A stretch of DNA of 64,000 bases from Prototheca cutis (lineage: Eukaryota > Chlorophyta > Trebouxiophyceae > Chlorellales > Chlorellaceae): positions 1,242,926 to 1,306,925 of the forward strand of contig BCIH01000004.1 in the NCBI GenBank assembly GCA_002897115.2, read 5' to 3'. The notes under the pieces are model-generated. The model was not told the origin of the DNA, searched no databases, and worked only from the letters and a program-made list of their open reading frames with translations. Below, in pieces: positions 56,784-64,000 of the stretch (position 1 is its first letter; every line of letters begins with the position of its first letter). Position numbers and translations under genes: made by a program.

Positions 56784-58860
56784 TGTTCATCCTTGCAGGT
56801 GGCCAAGCTGCGGGCGGCGCGGCGGCTGTGGGCACGACTGGTGAAGGAGAAGTTCAACCCCAAGGATGAAAAGTGCCTGGCCCTGCGCACACACTGCCAG
56901 ACGTCAGGCTATTCCCTGACGGCTCAAGAGCCTCACAACAACATCATCCGGACCACAGTCGAGGTGGGTTTGTGTAGATCAGAGGTTGGGGGGGGGATGG
57001 ATGTGTGTGTCGGGGTGGCCAATCACCAGACGCGTGCCAGTCCGATGGCTTCCGATGAATCTGGTCGTGGTTAGCAGCGCGAGATTCCTCCTTCCCCGTG
57101 GCTGATCATCCGTGTGACCACCATTCCCCCAAACCACACCTACCACAGGCGATGGCAGCGGTGCTTGGAGGCACGCAGTCGCTGCACACCAATTCATTTG
57201 ATGAGGCCATCGCGCTGCCAACGGATTTCAGCGCCAAACTTGCGCGCAACACACAGCTGATCCTGGCAGAGGAGACGGGCATCTGCGCGGTGGCCGATCC
57301 GCTGGGCGGCTCGCACTACATCGAGGCGCTGACGGACGAGATGGAGCGCCGTGCGGCGGCACTGATCGAGGAAGTCGAAGCAATGGGCGGCATGACGGAG
57401 GCCATCGTCGCGGGGCTGCCGAAGCTCAAGATCGAAGAGTGCTCGGCTCGCCAGCAGGCGGCCATCGACTCGGGGACGCAGGTCATCGTCGGCGTCAACA
57501 AGTACGCCCTTGCAAAAGGTCAAGAAACCGAAGTGGAGGTCCGTCAGATCGACAACTCTGCCGTCCTAAAAGCCCAGACAGCCAGGCTCCAGGTGTGTGG
57601 GTTGGTGGGAGGGGAGTTGGTTGCGGGGTGGTTGGGCATGTAGGGTTTGCGAGCAAGGGAAATCGGCGGACACACATGCATGCATATGCCCAGGGAATCA
57701 GATGGGACACCGATTTTTGGAGAGAATGGAGCTTTTATGCAGGAGAGAATGACATACACAACCAAAAATAAATCAACAAAACTCACAGGAGGTGAGGTCG
57801 GGGCGTGATGCGGCCGAGGCAGCGAGGTGCTTGAAGGCGCTGTCTGAGGCGGCGGAGCAGGTGGACCGCGAGGGCCACAACCTTCTGGCACTGGCGGTGG
57901 ATGCCGCCCGTGCTCGGTGCACGGTGGGCGAGATTTCCGACGCGCTGGAGGCGCACTGGGGCCGGTACGCGGCTGCAGGGGACATGGCCACGGGGACGTA
58001 CGCTTCGTCGCTGCCCAAGACTGCCGAGCGTGAGGTGGAAGAGTGCGCTGCAGCTGTCCAGCGGTTTGAGCACGTCGCCGGCCGCCGGCCACGGATCCTG
58101 GTCGCCAAGATGGGCATGGACGGACATGACAGGGGAGCCAAGGTCATGGCCACCGGGTGAGCTCCTTGATGGGGTGGTAGTTGGGTCGGGAAATCATGGC
58201 ATCATGCATGCTCGTTGGAAGCCACCCCTGCTGGCCTTTTTTTTGAAACCAGTTTCATCCAGCCCCACACACCTTTAATATAAAGGCTGGCGGATCTGGG
58301 ATTTGATGTGGACATCGGGCCGCTGTTCCAGACGCCCGCCGAGGTGGCGCGGTCAGCTCTGGACGCCGACGTGCACGTGATTGGCGTTTCATCCCAGGCA
58401 GCGGGGCACCTGACACTGATCCCGGCGCTCATGGAGGAGCTGAAGAAGGAGGGCATGAGTCACATCATGGTGGTCGCTGGCGGCATCATCCCAGAGCCGG
58501 TACGTCAGATGGTGGTCCCAGGGGCCTGAAGAGGAGAGTGGTGCACCGTGCTGGAAGGGGGGGTTATCATGGTGCTGGGGGCCCTGCCCCCAATCGGCAC
58601 CTCCCGTCGCCCCTCCAATGCATGCAAAGATGTCCAACCACATGCAAATTATCATACTCTGGCTCTCTGAGGAGCAATCCACACACACACACTCAAGTGA
58701 GGAGCCAACCCGTCGAACCTCCCCATGCCAGGACCATGAGGCGCTGTACCAGGCTGGTGTGGCGGCCATCTACGGCCCTGGCACACGAGTGACCACTGCG
58801 GCACTGGACATGCTGCAGAAACTCAACCCGGACAACACGCAGGCCGCCAGCGCCGCATGA
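55065..58860 (+). CDS. Methylmalonyl-CoA mutase, B12-dependent, mitochondrial
   Basis: It converts methylmalonyl-CoA to succinyl-CoA using adenosylcobalamin, downstream of propionyl-CoA from Val, Ile, Met and odd-chain fatty acids. Exons 55065-55229, 55366-55425, 55569-55688, 55814-56110, 56213-56344, 56444-56596, 56799-56963, 57149-57592, 57789-58156, 58286-58499 and 58732-58860 join in frame to 748 residues, the usual length. The N-terminus [20 protein letters not shown] is a mitochondrial presequence. Conserved parts: [117 protein letters not shown]. The cobalamin-binding DxHxxG is [15 protein letters not shown]. The intron at 56345 starts with GC. Exon 7's upstream intron has UG- and CA-rich ends. 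Confidence 0.97.
56748..56779 (+). repeat. (CA)n tract before a methylmalonyl-CoA mutase acceptor
   Basis: About 15 CA units in the intron 56597-56798. The same intron opens with GTGTGTGTGTTTTTGTGTG. Confidence 0.95.
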
Positions 58861-59220
58861 GGTGTGGCCGCCTGTGCGGGGAACCCGGGCTGAGCCTGGG
58901 GCCCTCCAGGTCCCTGCCGGCCAGCTGCCAACGGATCCAGTCATACCACAAAGGCAGCGACATCATTGCAAAAAGTTGCTAGTTCTACACATTTTTTTTG
59001 TCTTTTGATGTGTAACATGCATGCTTGCGATGAGGGATTTATATGGAAGGCTGAGAGTTGGTTCTGGATCCAACCTTGACGACCAGTCGCGTGCCGCGGG
59101 ACTGATCGAACCGAAAGCTTTGCCGGGCCGACGTGCCAAGAAGAGACAAAAAGTGTGCAACAGCGAGCGCATATTAACACCTTTCTTTTCTTTCGGAGTG
59201 CAGGTGAAGGTCAGTGCGTG
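58861..59220. other. Intergenic, 360 bases, tandem genes
   Basis: It lies between the mutase stop and the HU-like start. TGTAAC at about 59011 resembles the green-algal TGTAA polyadenylation signal, about 150 bases after the mutase stop. Confidence 0.5.
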
Positions 59221-59888
59221 ATGATCGGCATGCAAGCCAGCTGGCGGGCCATCCGAGGGCTGGCCCGGCAAGGAGGCCTGAGGTCGTCCCCTGCTGAAAC
59301 GGCAGGCAACCACTGGAGCCGTGCATTTGCCACGGCAGAGGGAGAGGGCGATGCCAAGAAGAGGAACGTTCTGACGCTGCTCATGATCGCAGAGCGGATG
59401 GCGCCTTCTATGCCCAAACTTAAGAAGGCGGAGGTGCGGGAGATCCTCGAAACCGCCGTCGACCACATGGTGGAGCATCTGCGGAGGGGTAAGTGCACAT
59501 GGCAGTGCTTGTGAATGCATTGGTACAGCATGCGCTGCGCATGGGGCTGCCTGGCCCAGCGATCGCAGTGCCTTGGTCGGGTGAGGCGGCATCGCTCCAG
59601 GCCAGGGCCTGGCCTGGGCTGATGAACCTGCTGAAGGGGGAGGCACGAGGGGCGCGTGACTGCGCACCTTCTGGCATGCCGGCCATGTTCACAAGGCAGT
59701 CAAACCCGTCATCATCCATCTCAGGTGGCAGCGTGCGCGTCAATACCATCGGCTCGCTGAATGTAAAGAAGATGCCTGCCCGGGAGCGGTTCTCGGTGCA
59801 GACGCGGAAGGTCGTGGTCGAGCCCGCCAAGAAGGTGGTGTCCTACCGGCCTGCCCAGAGCCTGAAGGATGCCCTGAGGGGCAAGTGA
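59221..59888 (+). CDS. HU/IHF-like DNA-binding protein with organelle presequence
   Basis: A nuclear-encoded relative of bacterial HU, probably an organelle nucleoid protein. Exons 59221-59488 and 59725-59888 join with exact phase to 143 residues. The N-terminus MIGMQASWRAIRGLARQGGL is Arg-rich and lacks acidic residues, like a mitochondrial presequence. Plastid targeting cannot be excluded. The HU fold follows: RNVLTLLMIAERM, LKKAEVREILETAVDHMVEH, GGSVRVNTIGSLNVKKMPAR and ERFSVQTRKVVVEPAKKVVS, ending YRPAQSLKDALRGK. These match the HU helices, the GxGxF-type turn (here TIGSLNV), the R-R arm and the C-terminal F-x-P-x-x-x-LKDA. The usual Asn-Pro at the arm tip is not visible. It lies between two other organelle genes. 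Confidence 0.82.
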
Positions 59889-60188
59889 GCAACGTGGCAG
59901 ACCAAAAGTCCCCGGCCATTCATGGCACTGGACCCCCCCGTTTTCAATTGGCGCACCCATCTTTTCCGAATGCGGCCTACACAAGCCAAAACCCTGTGCA
60001 GGGCTTACGCGCTGTACACTTTTCGATCTTTCCTTGCAATCAAAGTTCGACAACGAGATGCTCTTGTCCGATGGGGTGCAAGTACAGTTGGTCATTGGGC
60101 CCAAGGAAAGGGCGGTAGACTTTGGGTTCAAACATTTTCGGATGGCCATCTCAATGCCCGCACTCCCGCCCAAAGCTTCAAAACACAT
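59889..60188. other. Intergenic between convergent genes, 300 bases
   Basis: It lies between the 3' ends of the HU-like (+) and RbfA (-) genes. Nothing else seen. Confidence 0.5.
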
Positions 60189-61263
60189 TCACAGCACGAT
60201 GGGTGGCGGCTCTTCTTCGCCCGCGGCAATGGCCCGCACCCTCTCAAACACGGCCTCAAGCCGCTCTTGCTCGTCCATGGTGTCGTCCAACAGAAACCGC
60301 AGCTCAGGCATCAGCCGTAGCTGCATGCGCCCTGCCAACTTGCCCCGGACATACCTGGCATTTGAAGAAGGGGGTCTGGTGTGGAATGAGGCCGAGGGTG
60401 TCCCTGACATGCATAGCAATGGGGAACCAGACACAAATGCACACTCAAAGCACCTCTGTTGCTTCGACGTGGGCCCTCTCTCCTCCCACAAACACCCGCC
60501 ATGAAGATCCACACACCCTTCCAGGCCTTGAAGCCGGCGGAGCGTGGGCTCCTTGTACCCGTCTGGTGCAAAGATGGACAGATATGCCTTGGCATGCAGC
60601 AAGTCCTGGGACAGGTGTACCTCGGTGCACGAGGCCACGATGGGCTGCTGCATTTCGTCCCCGGTCAGGCCCTTGCTCCTTCGAGGATTGACCGCCGACC
60701 CCACCACCTGTCATAGGAAGGGGAAAGCCCGTGAGTTTCAGGCAAATAAATTTCTGTATCTTTTATAATCTATTTGGGGTTGGGATGCCAGCCAGCTAGA
60801 CACCAACATATGCATGCCCGGCCAAGAACCGGCCCTCACAGATGCGGCACACCAGCGCCACCTTGTCTGAAATTAAGAGGGTTCCGATCTCGCGCTCAAG
60901 CTGCTTGGCAACTCTTGCAACCCGCCGAGGGTGCGCCTGGGGAAGGGATGGGGGCGAGACAGCACTAATCACACTGGGTAACACAGCACCTCCCTGGAAG
61001 AGAGTGTTCCGCACCACCGCTGCCAGGCAAGCACAGCTCAGGACTGCCCAACCGCACCATGCACATCACGTGAGGCCTTGGCACGCGGCATACGGAGCCC
61101 TTCAGAGGTCCTGCATGGACGGGGATTGGGCGAGCACTCGGCTGAAGCCCCGGGACTGACTGCAGAGGCGGATCAGACAGACAGGACCCACCTTCCGCCA
61201 TGCCCTGCCCTGACCGGAACTGAAGGCACCGCGCGATGAAAATCGAGTCTGCTGCAGCAGCAT
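60189..61263 (-). CDS. Ribosome-binding factor A (RbfA), organelle-targeted
   Basis: RbfA binds the small ribosomal subunit and assists 16S-type rRNA maturation in bacteria and organelles. Exon 1 from ATG 61263 to about 61194 encodes a transit-like peptide (MLLQQTRFSSRGAFSSGQGR). Exon 2, about 60935-60870, gives AHPRRVARVAKQLEREIGTL, the KH-domain start. Exon 3, about 60707-60522, gives IVASCTEVHLSQDLLHAKAY and LSIFAPDGYKEPTLRRLQ. Exon 4, about 60358-60189, gives RYVRGKLAGRMQLRLMPELR and FLLDDTMDEQERLEAVFERV, then a short acidic tail ending PPPIVL. The match to bacterial RbfA is good across the domain. An insertion in exon 3 (GSAVNPRRSKGLTGDEMQQ) replaces the short loop of bacterial proteins. 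Plastid or mitochondrion cannot be told apart. Confidence 0.87.
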
Positions 61264-61678
61264 CGTGTGCTGGATTGCTGCGTGGTGTAGCAGCAATGTA
61301 TCAAAGCTGTGTTGAGGGAACCTAGCGGAGATCGCCAGGCGTCGGAACAGGTATGGGATGGGTCGGGCGATTGTGTCGCCGTCCCCGAGGTTGCTCTCGC
61401 GACACGAGTCTCGGTGGGCCCTTGTTGTTACACCCAGCTTTGGAGTCAAGTCGACATGGGGTGCATCACTGCAGCGTGGTTGGGATTGATGAGGCTATGG
61501 GATATTAATTATTTTCTGTGCGCCTCACAACGCCAGGTTCGCGCCGGGATCACTTGGGATCTGGATCTCTCATAGGGAGTCTGCCACTGCGAAATCGAAC
61601 TTCTAGGGGCAGCTCTCGCTCAACGGGACGACAAAAGCTGGAGCGGCAACACCTCGAGCATGAGTAAAGAAGAATGCA
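61264..61678. other. Intergenic, about 415 bases, tandem minus-strand genes
   Basis: It lies between the RbfA start and the D-2-hydroxyglutarate dehydrogenase stop. It should hold the RbfA promoter. No other feature. Confidence 0.45.
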
Positions 61679-63453
61679 TTAGGCCTTTGGCTGAGGCAGG
61701 ACTTTGTAAGGGTTGAGAATGTCCTTCGGGTCGAGCAGGCGCTTGATGTCACGCATGGTCTGCACGACAGCGTCTGGCTTGGAGTAGCCGATGGCAGGGG
61801 CCTTCATCACGCCCAGACCGTGCTCGGCCGACACGCTGCCGCGTTTTCCAGCCGTGTACTCATAGACCCAGGGCTCAATTGCTCGCTCCAGGCCCTCGTC
61901 GTACCGCGGCGCAGAGATGTTCAGATGCAGGTTGCCGTCGCCCAGATGCCCGTACCCAACGACCTTGAGATCGGTGTCGGTGATAGAATGGTGGCCGCCA
62001 CCAGAGGTGGCACTTGAGGCAGCAGTTGTGGTTGTGGTATGCTCAGTATCAGTCCCATCGACGCACCCAGAAGGGTACCTGTCCGTCAAACGCTCACGTG
62101 CCGCCTCGACGATGTCATACATTTCATCCACACGGAACGACAGGTCGTACTTGTAAATGGCTCCCCGGTGGCGCAGGGCTTCGGTGATGCCTTCCCGCAT
62201 GGCCCAGATCTCAGCAGCTTGGCGCGAATCTTGTGCGACGACGCCGTCAGAAACGAGCCCCGCTTCCATCGTCGACTCTAGGAACGTTTCTAGCATGGCC
62301 GCATTGTGCTCCTCGCTGCTGCCGGCCAGCTCCACCACGAGGAAAAAAGGCTCGCTGGATTCGGGCAGTGGGTCCCGGACGCCCGGCAGGTAGCGTGTGA
62401 CTACTTCCAGCGACCCACGATCTAGGAATTCAAACGCTGACAGCAGCTCGCCCAGTTTCTGCCGCGCCTCCAGCAGGACTTGTTGCGCGGCGGCAAACGA
62501 AGGCACGGCCAAATAAACCACGCTCGTGGCGGCGGGGGCCGCAGGGCAGGCGATGGCGACGGCGGTGATGATGCCCAGCGTTCCCTCCGACCCGATGAAC
62601 AGCTGCTTGAGGTCGTACCCCGTGTTGTCCTTACGCAGCGTGCTCAGCATGTCCAGCACGGAGCCATCGGCCGTCACGACCTCCAGTCCCAGCACGCTGC
62701 CGTGCAGCGAGCCGTAGCGCAGCAGCCGGATGCCGCCGGCGTTGGTCGCGACGTTGCCCCCGATGGCACAGGAACCCGAAGCGCCCAGGTCCAGAGGCAT
62801 GCAGTGCCCGTGGCGTCGTGCTTCAGAATCCAGATTTGCCAGAATTGCGCCGGCTTGGGCCGTCAGTGCGCCGGTCGACGCGTCCCACCCCAGCACCCGG
62901 GTCATGCCACCGAGACTCAGCACCACCTCGTCGTGCACAGGCACCGACCCCCCCACCAGGCCCGTATTGCCGCCCTGGGGCACCACCGCCAGCCGGCGAG
63001 ACGAGCAGTGCCGAAGCACCTCGGACACCTGCTCCGTGGACCGTGGCCGCAGCACGCACTTTGAGCCTCCCTTATACTTTTTCATCCAGTCCCTGCGGAT
63101 GTGTGTTTTGGAGGGGTTCTTTGGTTGTGATGTAGGTTTGCGTGTTTCTGGGGCGGTGGACACCAACTGACCCATTGATCCAAGCCTGCACGTGTGACAA
63201 TGCCCAGACGAAGACACACATGACCCCCCACAGACAAAAAGCAGCCTAAGATCACGCACGTGTTGTAGGGCTCCACGTCATGTGGATCGGTAAGTACGCC
63301 ATTTGAACCTAGGATGCGCTCAAACACCGCGAGATCAGAGTCCTGCAGCCTAGCAAACTCGCTGTTCCGCGGGGGCAGCGTGCCAGCCGCCCTGCACCAG
63401 GCTCGATCGGCCGCCCGCAGCGCCTGCTGAGATACGCGGCGGCATAGAGCCAT
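61679..63453 (-). CDS. D-2-hydroxyglutarate dehydrogenase, FAD-linked, mitochondrial
   Basis: It oxidises D-2-hydroxyglutarate to 2-oxoglutarate and, in plants, passes electrons to ETF during Lys and branched-chain amino acid breakdown. Exons 63453-63260 and 63092-61679 join exactly to 535 residues. The junction recreates the family's YNTDW. The N-terminus MALCRRVSQQALRAADRAWC is a mitochondrial-type presequence. The FAD-binding PCMH domain has PQGGNTGLVGGSVPVHDEVV, GASGSCAIGGNVATNAGG and RKDNTGYDLKQLFIGSEGTL. The C-terminal domain has the metal/substrate segment VVGYGHLGDGNLHLNI, then SAEHGLGVMK, and ends LDPKDILNPYKVLP. A Thr/Ser/His-rich insertion (EHTTTTTAASSATSGGGHH) precedes the GHLGDGN motif and is unusual for the family. 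Confidence 0.95.
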
Positions 63454-64000
63454 GATCTCTAAATGGGGTTGAACAGGATCGCAAGGTCACAAAATGCCGG
63501 CGTGTGCACGGGCCAATGAGGCTTTTCTAGGTTTCGAGACCGGCCGCGGCATAGCGGAAGATGGATTACAGATCAGTTCCACTGCAAGTGGCTTATTTAG
63601 GGGAATTACCCGGTGCGCCTGCTTGTCGCCCCATTTGAAGTTCCCAAAATCTATTCGTTCAATCAAAATGCGGTGAATTTTTGGGGATCTTCGTCCTGAG
63701 AAGGCCACCGGCGCATTCGTGTCGCAAGGAGCCGCTGGCCGGTGTCGCCCTTGGAAGGACGCCCCGGCTGTGCGTTTGCCTGCACAGGACCAGGGCATCT
63801 GCGCGAACCGAGCGTGGCGGAGCATCGGCGCCGACTGCATGCCATAGAATGACATGCAAGATGTAGCTGCGACTCGGCGAGTTGTTGGGCTGAGCCGGGA
63901 CGAACCGTACCGTCCCGTGAGTCGCCGGAGGCGCCCTTGGGCGTAAGCACCTGCTCGACGGTATCATGGCATGGTTCTGGGCCCGCTCACCGAAGCTCAG
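63454..64000. other. Right-edge region, no gene recognised
   Basis: It contains the upstream region of the D-2-hydroxyglutarate dehydrogenase gene. Frames on both strands are short and unsupported up to the window end. Confidence 0.4.

Noticed and set aside
1..64000. CRISPR arrays, bacterial operons, phage genes
   Set aside because: No regularly spaced direct repeats with unique spacers; all confident genes are spliced and eukaryotic.

Overview
The window is nuclear DNA of a eukaryote, most likely a GC-rich chlorophyte green alga of the Chlorella/Auxenochlorella type (Trebouxiophyceae); the genus is an inference. Almost every recognisable protein is split by short GT-AG introns. The set includes a plastid-type soluble starch synthase with a transit peptide, organelle-targeted housekeeping proteins, a SnRK2-family kinase relative and an ERdj3 ending in HDEL. 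Introns often carry (GT)n, (CA)n and long G or C runs. One 61-base N gap lies inside an intron.

Layout. 1-7.0 kb: 3' part of a very large unrecognised protein (+). 7.5-9.1: RNase H1 (+). 9.6-12.3: acyl-CoA-binding kelch protein (-). 13.2-15.2: SnRK2-like pseudokinase (-). 16.1-18.6: membrane-anchored SGNH/GDSL-like protein (-). 19.0-20.8: repeat copy A, carrying a decayed TnpB/Fanzor C-terminus. 21.5-22.6: secreted fasciclin protein (-). 23.9-24.2: small secreted peptide (-). 25.3-29.2: atypical MAP kinase (-). 30.1-32.7: U-box/WD40 protein (+). 33.2-35.4: DDX51/Dbp6-type helicase (-). 35.8-37.9: ERdj3 (-). 38.5-39.2: Asterix (+). 39.7-40.7: hypothetical (-). 42.2-45.2: starch synthase II (-). 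45.6-47.1: BASS-family transporter (+). 47.6-49.4: repeat copy B, inverted relative to A. 50.4-52.4: DONSON (+). 53.0-54.6: TIM44 (-). 55.1-58.9: methylmalonyl-CoA mutase (+). 59.2-59.9: HU-like DNA-binding protein (+). 60.2-61.3: RbfA (-). 61.7-63.5: D-2-hydroxyglutarate dehydrogenase (-).

How the genes relate. Three head-to-head pairs share short intergenic regions and match in compartment: ERdj3/Asterix (ER), starch synthase II/BASS transporter (plastid, the latter inferred) and TIM44/methylmalonyl-CoA mutase (mitochondrion). The right end (53-63.5 kb) is dense in organelle genes.

The most unusual items are the pair of TnpB/Fanzor-derived repeats with a divergent second ORF, a kinase that has lost nearly every catalytic motif, a MAP kinase whose TxY motif reads TRV behind an activation-loop insertion, and introns whose two ends carry complementary UG and AC tracts. 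All calls come from reading translated sequence. No database search was run, and exon borders are exact only where stated.
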